Below, piece after piece: positions 1 through 7,031 of a stretch of 64,000 bases of DNA; positions within the stretch are counted from its first letter, which is position 1, and the number at the start of each line of letters is the position of its first letter. Location: positions 1 through 64,000 of IMG/VR virus record IMGVR_UViG_3300046714_000236. One strand, written 5' to 3'. The notes beneath the pieces are model-generated. The model saw nothing but the letters and a program-made list of their open reading frames with translations, did no database searches and had not been told where the DNA came from. The position numbers and the translations under genes are program-made. The stretch is from a virus.

Positions 1-875
1 ACTTCGACGGGAAGCAGCCGCCCCGCTTCGACGAGCTTCTTCGTCTCGACCTTCAGCGCGATCGGGCCGAAGAGATCGTAGGTGAGAAACTCTTTTCGAT
101 CAGCGCGCCGCTCGTCCGCGGAGAACGCGACGCGGTAGCGCGAGTGAAAGTGATCGATCACCTCGGTGAAAGTTTTTGCCGCCGCGTACTGAGCTTCGTC
201 GAGCACGACGAGGCCGAAGTGCTTCGCGTACTCGTGCGCGCAGTTCCGGAGCGTCGCCTGCATCCCGATCGTGATCTGTCGGATCCCGCGCGTGCTGCCG
301 CGGATGATCCCGATCTGATCGGTGCGGAGCCCGAGCTTCGTCACGCACTCGTCGACCCACTGCTTCAAAAGCCCTTCGGTGTTCACGACGATGAGCGTCG
401 GCAGATTCAGGTGATGAAAGAGTGCGAGCGCCGCCGTCGTCTTCCCCGAGCCCGCCGCCGATCGAATGACGCACGACTCCTCGCGACACGCGGCCGCGAC
501 CATTTCGAGCTGCGTATCCCACGGCGTCACGCGAAGTTCCCCGCGCGCTTCGCCGCGGTACCCGTTCTTCCCGACAACGCGATTGTCGATGAGCCGCACG
601 TTCGGCCCGAGGATGTCGCTCACGCGCTTCAGCCCACCGCGGGGGAACGTGAGCCGCCGCACTTCACCACCGCCGACGGTCTCGGAGTCGAACGTCTGGA
701 TCTCTTTCGGCGGGGGCTTCATCCGAAACCGCATCGCGCGATACTTGTGAAAGTCCGGGTTCGAATGAGTGAACGCAGCGAGGAGCGCCTTGTGCTGCTC
801 GTGCGAGATGTCCCCGAGCGCAACGCGGATCCGGTTGTCGACGACGATGCTCGGGATCCCGTCGAGCGATCCCAT
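1..875 (-). CDS. Superfamily 2 helicase, RAD25/UvsW-like; 3' end outside window
   Basis: The minus-strand frame runs off the left edge, so about the first 291 residues are present. A GSGKTT Walker A motif lies near residues 142-147 and a LDEAQ motif II near 225-229, followed by FSAD near 251-254, the order seen in SF2 DNA helicases such as phage T4 UvsW and RAD25-like repair helicases. The first 110 residues are an N-terminal extension. The ATG at 875 has a GAAGGA ribosome site about six bases upstream. The expected role is ATP-driven DNA remodelling in replication or recombination. It ends a minus-strand run of small genes. The C-terminal helicase lobe is not visible, so the exact subfamily is open. 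Confidence 0.88.
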   Translation of the reverse strand, partial: MGSLDGIPSIVVDNRIRVALGDISHEQHKALLAAFTHSNPDFHKYRAMRFRMKPPPKEIQTFDSETVGGGEVRRLTFPRGGLKRVSDILGPNVRLIDNRVVGKNGYRGEARGELRVTPWDTQLEMVAAACREESCVIRSAAGSGKTTAALALFHHLNLPTLIVVNTEGLLKQWVDECVTKLGLRTDQIGIIRGSTRGIRQITIGMQATLRNCAHEYAKHFGLVVLDEAQYAAAKTFTEVIDHFHSRYRVAFSADERRADRKEFLTYDLFGPIALKVETKKLVEAGRLLPVE

Positions 876-876
876 C

Positions 877-993
877 TCAATCCTTCTTCCCGATGTTGAC
901 CGACGTGCTGCTACTGAGTGCAAACGCGAGAAACAACGTGTAGACCGGATGCGCTTCGATCGCCGCGAGCAGGAGTTTCATCGCTTCGGCCAT
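877..993 (-). CDS. Small one-helix membrane peptide, 38 aa
   Basis: The ATG at 993 follows the upstream stop (996-998) by two bases, and the TGA (877-879) lies just before the helicase start. Residues 16-28 are mostly hydrophobic (VYTLFLAFALSS), consistent with one short membrane segment; the tail is polar (GKKD). GGAAG in the end of the upstream gene can serve as ribosome site. I know no family for it. The tight packing between two real genes is the main reason to accept it. Confidence 0.5.
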   Translation of the reverse strand: MAEAMKLLLAAIEAHPVYTLFLAFALSSSTSVNIGKKD

Positions 994-995
994 GG

Positions 996-1295
996 TCAGT
1001 GCTTCCGAAGCAGTGCCGCCGCTTGCATCTGCCTGTTCGTCGCTTCGAGAAATTCTAACGCCTGATGCGCGAGCGCGTTCTCCTCACACGGGTTCGCTTC
1101 GAGCGCACAACTCTTGTGCGTCCGGTAGAACGCGATCTGCGCGCCGTTCGGGTGCCGCACCGTGTGCGTGCGGATGTTCCCCTTCGGATTCATCGGCTGA
1201 TCGCAGTAGGGGCACGCGACTTCGGGCGATACGTCGCGCGTCACGCCCGAGCGCACCGCGAACCCAACCTGACTTTCAACGAGCTTCGTCGGCAT
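996..1295 (-). CDS. Small zinc-finger-like protein, 99 aa
   Basis: I chose the ATG at 1295 because GGAAG lies just before it; an upstream ATG at 1313 would lengthen the overlap with the DHH gene. CPYCDQP followed by HTVRHPNG gives a C-x2-C...H-x3-H arrangement, a plausible single zinc site in a nucleic-acid-binding knuckle. A further Cys pair (KSCALEANPC) follows. The C-terminal third is helical and rich in Ala, Leu and Glu. The function is unknown. It sits between a phosphoesterase and a helicase, which suggests nucleic-acid metabolism. Confidence 0.75.
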   Translation of the reverse strand: MPTKLVESQVGFAVRSGVTRDVSPEVACPYCDQPMNPKGNIRTHTVRHPNGAQIAFYRTHKSCALEANPCEENALAHQALEFLEATNRQMQAAALLRKH

Positions 1296-2349
1296 GGTCT
1301 TCCATGTATGCACACAACCGATCGGCGATGTCGTGGTACGGGCCCGCGAGGTTCATCAACTTGAGCTCCACCGAGAAGCCCGCCGCGCCCGTGTGACCGT
1401 TGCCGCCGTTCGCGCGAGCGAACCGGCTCACGTCGAACCCGTTCAGACCGCGGACGGAGTACGAGAGACGCGGCACGCCGCCGGGCGCGTCGACGACGAA
1501 CGAGAAGCCCGCCACGAACTTGCAGTCCGTTCCCTTCTCGCGAAGCGCTTCGGCGACGTCGGAGGTGAGCCGCGCGCCGCACGCTTGTTCCTGGAACACG
1601 GCGCACCGCGAAACTCCGTTGGTGAGGTACACGATCTGATCGACCGCTTGGCGCACGGCTTCGAGGTGCGCCTCGTACAGCGTGCGGCCCTGATCGACTT
1701 CATCGCTCGTAAGAAACGCATCGGTGAAGAGCCGAGGATCGCGATCCATCGACTCGCGCGGATTGAGCCAGTGATCGGCAGGCTTCGCCATCAGGATCTT
1801 GCTCATCCATTGTCCGCGGATGAACTTCGGATCCTTCGTCTGCCACGTGTCGCGCGCACCGATGCACTGAGCGAAATCGCGCACAGACGAGATGTTCGCA
1901 GGGGGATCGACCACCCCACCCTCGGTCGAAACTAGGTGAGTCAGAACCGCGTCCCACACTTCGCGGAACGCGAGCACCGCGCCCGAGACTCCCGGATCCT
2001 TTTTCTCGTCTGCGAAGATCCCGTTCTCGCCGAACGATCGGACGAGCTCTTCGACTCCCTTGTGATGATCGAGCACGATCGTGAGCGGCTCGTCTTCCGG
2101 GTCGCAGTGATAGTCGGGCGCGATGTCGCAGAAGAGCGCGATCCCACCATGTGAGGGATCCCAGCGCTTTCCCTCACGCGGCGTCGCGAGGTGCTTCTCC
2201 TCGGTCCCGTGCTTCAGGAAAATGATCTCGGGAGATCGCCCGAGCATCCTGAACGCGTCCTTCAGGATCATCGCGCTCGCGAGTCCGTCGGGACAATCGG
2301 CGTGCACGTACACGACGTTCACGCGCTTCAGCTTGTCGATCGAGATCAC
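1276..2349 (-). CDS. DHH/DHHA1 phosphoesterase (NrnA/RecJ-like)
   Basis: The 357-residue protein has both halves of a DHH-family enzyme. VHADCPDGLASA (from residue 15) supplies the first metal ligands, CDIAPDYH the second motif, and LDHHKG (93-98) the signature DHH. The C-terminal GGNGHTGAAGF is the DHHA1 substrate loop. Family members hydrolyse short oligonucleotides, pAp, linear dinucleotides or single-stranded DNA, using Mn ions. The length fits NrnA-like enzymes better than full RecJ. The start is GTG at 2349, four bases overlapping the upstream stop, with GGGGGTAAG before it. The likely role is nucleotide salvage or DNA metabolism. Removal of cyclic-nucleotide signals used in antiphage defence is possible but not shown. 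Confidence 0.9.
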   Translation of the reverse strand: MISIDKLKRVNVVYVHADCPDGLASAMILKDAFRMLGRSPEIIFLKHGTEEKHLATPREGKRWDPSHGGIALFCDIAPDYHCDPEDEPLTIVLDHHKGVEELVRSFGENGIFADEKKDPGVSGAVLAFREVWDAVLTHLVSTEGGVVDPPANISSVRDFAQCIGARDTWQTKDPKFIRGQWMSKILMAKPADHWLNPRESMDRDPRLFTDAFLTSDEVDQGRTLYEAHLEAVRQAVDQIVYLTNGVSRCAVFQEQACGARLTSDVAEALREKGTDCKFVAGFSFVVDAPGGVPRLSYSVRGLNGFDVSRFARANGGNGHTGAAGFSVELKLMNLAGPYHDIADRLCAYMEDHADEAR

Positions 2350-2870
2350 GACTTACCCCCGATCGTCATCGCGGGATGCCACGTGAACTCGCACGTGCGC
2401 CAGTCTGCCCCGAGTTCGTGCTCCGCCTGCCCTTCGTAGCCGCGCCGATAGAGCGGCCACTCTTCCGCCGTGATGTACGTCGGGCACTTGAATCGAGACG
2501 GCTCGCCCGTCGCGCGCTTCGCGTCGTCGTCGCGTGCAACGAGCCCGCCGATGCTCGCGAACGGAGCGTTCTCTATCAGATCCTGGACGCAGTCCATGCG
2601 ACCGCGCTCGAATGGATCGACGGCCGTCGTCTGCACCGGTGCAGCGAACGGGTTCGGCGTGATGGATTCGCTGCCACCGCCCGGACCCTGCGCAGGTCCG
2701 CGATTCGGGTCGCGCCCGTACCACTCCTCACGCTTTCGCACTGCCGCGTCGAACGCCGCGAGGCACGAGCTCAGATAGTTTGCGAGGATCCAGTCCGGAG
2801 TATTGCTCTCGTTCTCACACGAGTTTCGGTTCAACAGGCTTTCGAGTTCGTCGCGGAACACCGGGTTCAT
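2346..2870 (-). CDS. Conserved phage-type hypothetical protein, 174 aa
   Basis: The first 55 residues (NSCENESNTPDWILANYL, then FDAAVRKREEWYGRDP) form a motif I have seen in short phage and bacterial proteins of unknown function, often starting with a NxCExxSNTPDFIL-like stretch. A Gly/Pro-rich linker leads to a second, acidic half with scattered Cys and Trp. The start codon is preceded by CATCTT and exactly seven bases, the leaderless-type element described in the findings. The stop overlaps the DHH gene start. The function is not known. Confidence 0.75.
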   Translation of the reverse strand: MNPVFRDELESLLNRNSCENESNTPDWILANYLSSCLAAFDAAVRKREEWYGRDPNRGPAQGPGGGSESITPNPFAAPVQTTAVDPFERGRMDCVQDLIENAPFASIGGLVARDDDAKRATGEPSRFKCPTYITAEEWPLYRRGYEGQAEHELGADWRTCEFTWHPAMTIGGKS

Positions 2871-3121
2871 GCCCGAGAAGATGCCGCGCCCTTCTTCTCG
2901 ACGATCTCCGGGACCAGGGTGAGCGAGTCCGGCTCTCGCCCCGTCGCCCGGAGCACCACCGCAAGCACCTTCGACTCGATGAGCTTCTGCCAGTTCCGAA
3001 CGCCCGTGTCGAACCGAAATTCGGGAGTCTTCCAGATCTGGACGCCGCGCCAGATCACCCGGAAGACGACGCGCTCACTCACGTACGATCTTTCACGTCG
3101 AACAGCGTACGGGTCATCCAT
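2867..3121 (-). CDS. Hypothetical protein, 84 aa
   Basis: The start ATG lies inside the end of the upstream gene (43-base overlap) and is preceded by TACGAT plus seven bases, the same start element seen elsewhere. The sequence is basic at the N-terminus and contains RVVFRVIWRGVQIW, a beta-strand-like hydrophobic stretch. No family is recognised. A shorter form from GTG near residue 15 cannot be excluded. Confidence 0.6.
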   Translation of the reverse strand: MDDPYAVRRERSYVSERVVFRVIWRGVQIWKTPEFRFDTGVRNWQKLIESKVLAVVLRATGREPDSLTLVPEIVEKKGAASSRA

Positions 3122-3516
3122 CCGATCGTACTCTTGATCAGCCCGAAGTCGTTCGCTTGTTCGATCTCGTGCTCGCTGAGCAGCTGCGAGACTCCGCGCC
3201 GCTCGACGCCATCCGTCCAGATCCCATCCAAATGGAAGACACCACTGCCGCGATGCTCCGCGTCGTACCTCACCGTGAGGTGAACCCCGCGCGGGAGGAT
3301 CAGAGACGCGTCGATCTGTTCCGCAAGCGCGACCGCCTTCGGGTGCGGGGGCTGTTGTTGGAATCGATCCTGCGGGACCGCGACCGCCTTCGGCTCTGCG
3401 CGGAGCTCATCCTCGCACTCACGAAACCATTTCGCGATGTGCTCTCGCTCGCCCTCGGGCACGTGCCGCGCGATCACGTTCTGCGCTGCGCGGATGATGT
3501 CTAGCTGCGTCTTCAT
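3079..3516 (-). CDS. Hypothetical protein, 145 aa
   Basis: I start the gene at the ATG at 3516, because AAGGGA lies seven bases upstream and the longer frame would translate through the 20-bp palindrome. The N-terminal 45 residues (IRAAQNVIARHVPEGEREHIAKWF) look like an amphipathic helix pair. The rest is mixed alpha/beta. No family is recognised. The palindrome ends 14 bases before the start codon, so any mRNA beginning upstream would carry an 8-bp hairpin just before the ribosome site. Confidence 0.7.
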   Translation of the reverse strand: MKTQLDIIRAAQNVIARHVPEGEREHIAKWFRECEDELRAEPKAVAVPQDRFQQQPPHPKAVALAEQIDASLILPRGVHLTVRYDAEHRGSGVFHLDGIWTDGVERRGVSQLLSEHEIEQANDFGLIKSTIGWMTRTLFDVKDRT

Positions 3517-3530
3517 CGGGTTCCCTTCAG

Positions 3531-3550
3531 GACCGACATCGATGTCGGTC
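3531..3550. repeat. 20-bp palindrome, copy 1 (exact)
   Basis: This is GACCGACATCGATGTCGGTC. It overlaps the TGA stop of the upstream minus-strand gene (3549-3551) and lies 14 bases before the next start (3516). As RNA it would fold into an 8-bp stem with a UCGA loop. Confidence 0.95.
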
Positions 3551-3872
3551 AGTACCGTTCGAGCGCCATCGCGTCGCGCGCTTGAACGAACTCCGCCTTC
3601 TCGCCCACCGTGCTGTCGCGAGGCACCGCGCACACGAGCCGCACCGAGTGCACCGCTTCCGTCGCTTGCTGCGCCGCGATGATCCCGCGCTGCAGCGGGT
3701 CGACCGCGCGCACCGCAATGAACGCCGTCCCGAACGCCGTGCGCCAGAGCTGCCGCTCCTGCGGTGTCATGAACTCCAGTCTGCCCATCGCGTTCGCACG
3801 CGCGGCTTCGATCGGCGTGATCCGTTGCGGCGGAAGATTCTTCACCGGGCCCGGTTTCCTTCGTGTCGCCAT
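3549..3872 (-). CDS. Hypothetical protein, 107 aa
   Basis: The start ATG at 3872 overlaps the upstream stop as TGATG, with GGTGGAG before it, so the pair is translationally coupled. The N-terminus is basic (MATRRKPGPVKNLPPQR). The middle (PQERQLWRTAFGTAFIAV) and the following RAVDPLQRGIIAAQQATEAV look helical. The small size and basic start would fit a DNA-associated protein, but no family is recognised. Confidence 0.7.
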   Translation of the reverse strand: MATRRKPGPVKNLPPQRITPIEAARANAMGRLEFMTPQERQLWRTAFGTAFIAVRAVDPLQRGIIAAQQATEAVHSVRLVCAVPRDSTVGEKAEFVQARDAMALERY

Positions 3873-4198
3873 CACTCCACCAATCGATCCGCGTACGCGG
3901 TCGCCTTCTGCAGCGCTTCCCGCACTGCTCTCTCCGCCACTCCCACCGCGCCGCGAACCGCCGCCTGCGCGTCGAGCAGCGCTTCGCGTTTCATCGCCGC
4001 TCGTGATGCCTCGTCCTGACAGAGCAGGAACTCCGCGATCACTTTCTCCGGCGAGCAATGCCCGATCACTTCGCCCGCGGCCACGGTCTTGTAGAGCCGC
4101 CGCGCTTCCACGAGCGCGTTCGCATAACGCTCGTCCTTCGGGCGCTTCGCAAAGTCGCCCTCCAATCGGATCGCCACGTGCGCGTCTAGTTCGGCCAT
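3872..4198 (-). CDS. Hypothetical helical protein, 108 aa
   Basis: The protein is Ala/Glu/Arg-rich and predicted to be mostly helical (ALVEARRLYKTVAAGEVIG; later RAAMKREALLDAQAAVRGA). The start is preceded by CATCCT and seven bases (CGGCATCCT element). The stop overlaps the next start. No catalytic motif is visible and the function is unknown. Confidence 0.72.
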   Translation of the reverse strand: MAELDAHVAIRLEGDFAKRPKDERYANALVEARRLYKTVAAGEVIGHCSPEKVIAEFLLCQDEASRAAMKREALLDAQAAVRGAVGVAERAVREALQKATAYADRLVE

Positions 4199-4214
4199 CC
4201 CGGGCAGGATGCCG

Positions 4215-4664
4215 TCACTTCACCCCGCGCAGCACCGGCTCTCGCATGAGCTTCTTTATCGCCGCCCATTCGATCTGACGCACCCGCTCCCGCGTCAGGT
4301 TGATCACCTCCGCGAGCTCGTCGAGCGTCACCCCGTCCCGATCCGCCACGTCGAGCGCGCACGTTTCTCGGAGCTCCCACAGTTCGAGATCCGGAAAGTT
4401 CATCTTCAACGTCCCCGTCGACGGGCTCACGTCGATGAACAAATGAAACCGACACCCAGCGAATGGACACGGCCGTTCTCCGTTCTCGCACTCGCTCCGC
4501 GTCTTCGGCCGCGCGTACTCGGCGATCTCTTCCACCACCCCGAGTCGCAGCTCCCGCCGCTGCTCACGCGCGAGCGTCCGCACGTTCACCGAGACCGCGC
4601 GCACTTCCCGCTTCCGCTTGTTCCTCAATCGATCACGATCCCTGTACGGCTCGTTGTTCCACAC
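4215..4664 (-). CDS. Sigma-70 region-4-like DNA-binding protein
   Basis: The C-terminal 40 residues ([20 protein letters not shown], then [10 protein letters not shown]) are a clear helix-turn-helix of sigma-70 region 4. Ahead of it is a Cys-containing module: [20 protein letters not shown], then [13 protein letters not shown] and CALDVAD. I associate this arrangement with sigma-like proteins on myxobacterial and other deltaproteobacterial chromosomes. No region 2 is present, so it is not a complete sigma factor. It may bind promoter DNA or RNA polymerase. I chose GTG at 4664 because CATGAT lies six bases upstream; a TTG near 4628 preceded by AGGGA is an alternative. The lipoprotein gene diverges from it 26 bases away. 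Confidence 0.82.
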   Translation of the reverse strand: MWNNEPYRDRDRLRNKRKREVRAVSVNVRTLAREQRRELRLGVVEEIAEYARPKTRSECENGERPCPFAGCRFHLFIDVSPSTGTLKMNFPDLELWELRETCALDVADRDGVTLDELAEVINLTRERVRQIEWAAIKKLMREPVLRGVK

Positions 4665-4670
4665 TTTTTG

Positions 4671-4683
4671 ATCATGCCATGAT
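4671..4683. promoter_or_regulatory. Mirrored divergent leaderless-type promoter pair
   Basis: CATGAT is present on the minus strand (4676-4671), six bases before the GTG at 4664. The same hexamer lies on the plus strand (4678-4683), exactly seven bases before the ATG at 4691. Both are preceded by TG one base further out (TGG or TGC). The stretch ATCATGCCATGAT is nearly a perfect inverted repeat, so the two genes may be fired from one symmetric element. Confidence 0.6.
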
Positions 4684-4690
4684 CGCCCCC

Positions 4691-5005
4691 ATGAAACGCA
4701 TCGCCCTCGCCCTCTCACTCGCTCTCACCGCGTGCTCCGGCTCCTTTGAAGAATCACGCGGCGCCCTCTCCCCGACCGCGCGCTGCGCCCAGCTCGATGA
4801 TCGTCACGCCTTTTGGGGAGGCTTCTCGAAGTTCTCCGCCGCCCTCTCAGGCGCTTCCGGGCTCGCAACCATCCCCATCACGGGCGACACCGCCAAAGTG
4901 TCTCTCGGTGTCAGTGGGGCCGCCCTCGCCGCGTCCGCAGTCGGTGCCGCCTTCATCTCCGAATCCGCCGGCACGAGCTGGGCTCGCGAGTGCGCCAAAC
5001 CGTAG
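4691..5005 (+). CDS. Phage lipoprotein, 104 aa
   Basis: The N-terminus MKRIALALSLALTAC is a type II signal peptide with lipobox LTAC; the lipidated Cys would be residue 15. The mature part has FWGGFSKFSAALSGASGLA and a Gly/Ala-rich hydrophobic segment (SGAALAASAVGAAFISE), with two further Cys. A small lipoprotein in a phage could be an outer-membrane spanin or a superinfection-exclusion protein; the sequence does not decide. No inner-membrane spanin overlaps it. A 13-bp hairpin follows the stop by five bases. Confidence 0.8.
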   Translation: MKRIALALSLALTACSGSFEESRGALSPTARCAQLDDRHAFWGGFSKFSAALSGASGLATIPITGDTAKVSLGVSGAALAASAVGAAFISESAGTSWARECAKP

Positions 5006-5010
5006 AAACA

Positions 5011-5048
5011 CGAACACCGAGCGGGGATCAAGATTCGCTCGGTGTTCG
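5011..5048. terminator. 13-bp perfect hairpin after the lipoprotein gene
   Basis: CGAACACCGAGCG (5011-5023) pairs perfectly with 5036-5048 across a 12-base loop, starting five bases after the stop at 5005. No T-run follows on either strand, so it may stop transcription with a factor, or block exonucleases rather than act as a classical intrinsic terminator. Confidence 0.6.
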
Positions 5049-5621
5049 GTACCGCTGTTGATCACGTCGAGCTTCGAAGTCGCGGTTGCCTCGGGCCCGG
5101 CACTGAAGGCATGATCGCCCTGCTGACCAATGACGATCGGAAGTGTCTCACGCGCCGCACGGATCCGCCAGAACCGCGATCCGAGTTTCGCCGCGACCAG
5201 ATCCACGTCTGCGGACCTTCCAGGGTCAAAGCGCGTTCGACAGCGCTCAAGTGCTCCCGTCAGTAGGGCGCGCGGCGGTAGCCGAAAAAGTCGCAGCGTG
5301 AGGATGGCCACCGAGGTGGGTTCTCACGCGCACAGGATCAACGCGTCGTTCAGGTTCCCTCGTAACCACCATGTCCCCGGCCATGGCTCGGCGCACCTCC
5401 GCACGGTAAGAAAGCCCGTGCGCGGTCCCGTTCACTCATAGGTAGTCATCAGAGCCCCCACGACCGAAAGAGACCCGGCCGTGAGTGGTAGCAGTGACAC
5501 GGGAGATTCTTTGATCCCCAAACGCAGAACGGCCCCGATGGTCTCTCTCGGTTAGCCGGGGATCTGATCCGAAATAAAAGATTGATCCGGATCTCTGATC
5601 TCCGAAGCATGGATCGATCCG
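5049..5621. other. Sparse region without a confident gene
   Basis: I see no convincing gene over these 570 bases. A minus-strand frame (5062-5311) reads protein-like in part (GSRFWRIRAARETLPIVIGQ) but runs on through the hairpin and antisense into the lipoprotein gene, so it could be a fragment or chance. The right half is less GC-rich and carries several GATC sites (5511-5620) and short inverted repeats such as GGGAGATT facing ATCCCC near 5500-5520. A small RNA is possible but nothing matches a known class. Confidence 0.4.
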
Positions 5622-5816
5622 ATGGACCCCGATGACTTCGTGAGTGTCGCGATGTACGTGCATCTCGTGCGCACTTCGCTCGCGTTCGGACGTCGCACCG
5701 TGTTCGTCATGCATAGCTACCCCGAAGCGATCGCGTCTCTCCTGCTCACGACGTGGCCCGGGCTCTCGTGCCGGATCTCCGATGGCGTGCTCATCGTTTC
5801 CCACTGGCCCGTCTGA
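5622..5816 (+). CDS. Hypothetical protein, 64 aa
   Basis: The frame has the phage's usual GC-rich third positions and a balanced composition: FVSVAMYVHLVRTSLAFGRR, then a second half with TTWPGLSC and a final strand SDGVLIVSHWPV. It could be a small alpha/beta protein, but no family is recognised. The start lacks a good Shine-Dalgarno sequence, although GGAT lies upstream. Its end overlaps the end of a convergent minus-strand gene by 26 bases, which lowers confidence in one of the two. Confidence 0.55.
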   Translation: MDPDDFVSVAMYVHLVRTSLAFGRRTVFVMHSYPEAIASLLLTTWPGLSCRISDGVLIVSHWPV

Positions 5817-5982
5817 GTCCGACGAACTCGCGATCCTGCCGTGCGCGCTGCATGTCGTTCTGCACCTGCCGCCTCCCGAGGATCTCATCGAGATGCGCCG
5901 CGAGCTCACGCACGCGCTGCAGGCGTTCGGAGGGGTGCGCGATTTCTACCACCGGTGGGTACGGAATTTGGATCGGGTCCAT
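5791..5982 (-). CDS. Hypothetical helical protein, 63 aa
   Basis: The start at 5982 has AGGGGC about six bases upstream. After a Pro-rich N-terminus (MDPIQIPYPPVVEIAHP) the protein is a single charged helix (RLQRVRELAAHLDEILGRRQ) ending in basic residues. Codon use agrees with neighbouring real genes. The function is unknown. It converges on the plus-strand gene ending at 5816. Confidence 0.55.
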   Translation of the reverse strand: MDPIQIPYPPVVEIAHPSERLQRVRELAAHLDEILGRRQVQNDMQRARQDREFVGLRRASGKR

Positions 5983-6198
5983 GTGCAGCCCCTGTGCACA
6001 ATCCGATCCGCTACGTGCATCCGCACGCTTGCGAGCGTGTCCCCGTTCTCTGCGCAGTGCAGGAGCGTCTCACCGTTGCCGGGCGCCCCTTCATTTCTGT
6101 CTTAGTTCGCGGCCCGCTCGGGGAAAGGAAAAGACCCGAGCGGGCCCGCGAGTTGTCCAGAAACCGAAAACCACACGCGCGTTCATGATGCGACGGAA
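5983..6198. other. Intergenic region with one strong hairpin
   Basis: The stretch contains the hairpin at 6111-6146 and no reading frame that I can defend. Minus-strand codons between 6000 and 6100 are open in more than one frame but lack a credible start. Confidence 0.45.
6111..6146. terminator. 12-bp perfect GC-rich hairpin
   Basis: GGCCCGCTCGGG (6111-6122) pairs with 6135-6146 around a 12-base purine-rich loop. It lies about 50 bases past the stop of the minus-strand gene ending at 6199, where a terminator for the 6893-6199 pair would be expected. It lacks a T-run, like the hairpin at 5011. Confidence 0.7.
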
Positions 6199-6495
6199 CT
6201 AGGGCGCAGTCGAGTGCGCTTCCTTCGCCGCCGCGTCGAGCGTGCACCGCACTCGGTTCTTCTCTCGGATGATGAGCCACCGCGCGTGCATCGCTGCCGT
6301 CACGCGATCGACCACGCCCGAGCCCGTGCACCAGAGACACCGCTTCGATCGGTAGCGCTTCGGATCATCGGTCGGGACGGGATACATCCCCGCCCCTGCG
6401 CACGCCCCGCAGAAGAGAAGAGTTTCCCGATCCTCGCTCCGCTTTCGAAGACGGAGCTGAAGGCGTTGCTCGCTGTCGCGTCTCTGCGATCCCAC
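6199..6495 (-). CDS. Small DnaJ-type zinc-ribbon protein, 98 aa
   Basis: Two Cys pairs, CGACAGAG and CLWCTGSG, about 23 residues apart, are typical of the CxxCxGxG zinc repeats found in DnaJ and in small phage zinc proteins. Starting at GTG 6495, a GAGAAGG ribosome site lies eight bases upstream. The N-terminus is Arg/Gln-rich. It probably binds zinc and perhaps nucleic acid or protein; the exact role is unknown. It is co-directional with the collagen-like gene 20 bases upstream, and a hairpin lies downstream. Confidence 0.75.
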   Translation of the reverse strand: MGSQRRDSEQRLQLRLRKRSEDRETLLFCGACAGAGMYPVPTDDPKRYRSKRCLWCTGSGVVDRVTAAMHARWLIIREKNRVRCTLDAAAKEAHSTAP

Positions 6496-6515
6496 GGCAA
6501 CGCCTTCTCAGGCGC

Positions 6516-6893
6516 TTAGCCCTGAGCGCCCTGCACGCCCTGGAAGCCCTGCGCGCCTTGTGCGCCGGCCGCGCCCTGAGCACCAGTGACTCCCTGAGCG
6601 CCTTGCGCTCCCTGCGCGCCGGTGTCGCCTTGTGCGCCGGTGTCGCCCTGCACGCCGTTCGCACCGAGCGCCGCGAGCATCACGATGTCGCACGTCGTGG
6701 GGGGCGCGCCGTTCGCGCGCTTCGCCTGAGCGATCGCCCGAGCGTCCGCGATGCCCGCCGCGCTCGAAGACACGAGCTGCCCGCCGGCCGTCGCGATGTC
6801 CGCGGCTTCGGGTGACGTCGAGTCGAACTCGGTGCCCGCGTAGTAGAGAACCGTTCCGACCTGGGTGGAGTTGATCAGCGTCTGAGTCGACAA
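6516..6893 (-). CDS. Short collagen-like phage protein, 125 aa
   Basis: I start at TTG 6893 because GGAAAGGG lies just upstream and the resulting N-terminus (LINSTQVGTVLYYAG) matches LINTVILGTDILYAG in the collagen-like fibre at 14272-15426. About 65 N-terminal residues are followed by roughly 15 Gly-X-Y triplets, mostly GAQ, to the very end. Such repeats form trimeric collagen-like shafts in phage fibres. Unlike its relatives it has no C-terminal receptor domain, so it may be a truncated copy or a short spacer subunit. The longer frame back to 7094 would cross the palindrome and is unlikely. Confidence 0.75.
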   Translation of the reverse strand: MSTQTLINSTQVGTVLYYAGTEFDSTSPEAADIATAGGQLVSSSAAGIADARAIAQAKRANGAPPTTCDIVMLAALGANGVQGDTGAQGDTGAQGAQGAQGVTGAQGAAGAQGAQGFQGVQGAQG

Positions 6894-6962
6894 GGGGGTG
6901 CCCTTTCCGGTGAGGTGTTCGAGAACGCTATCACCTCCGCGGGGGGAGGGGATAGCCGGGCC

Positions 6963-6982
6963 GACCGACATCGATGTCGGTC
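6963..6982. repeat. 20-bp palindrome, copy 2 (exact)
   Basis: This exact copy lies in the divergent region between the collagen-like gene (start 6893) and the plus-strand operon (start 7069). It is the only copy in a divergent promoter region, about 70 bases from one start and 87 from the other. Confidence 0.95.
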
Positions 6983-7031
6983 CGTTTCCCCGAGAGTTTC
7001 GGGAGGTCCGAAAGAAAGATCGAGAAAGGGG

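Noticed and set aside
4463-4690. N-terminal extension of the lipoprotein frame back to 4463
   Set aside because: It would put 76 residues before a complete signal peptide and run antisense through the sigma-like gene.
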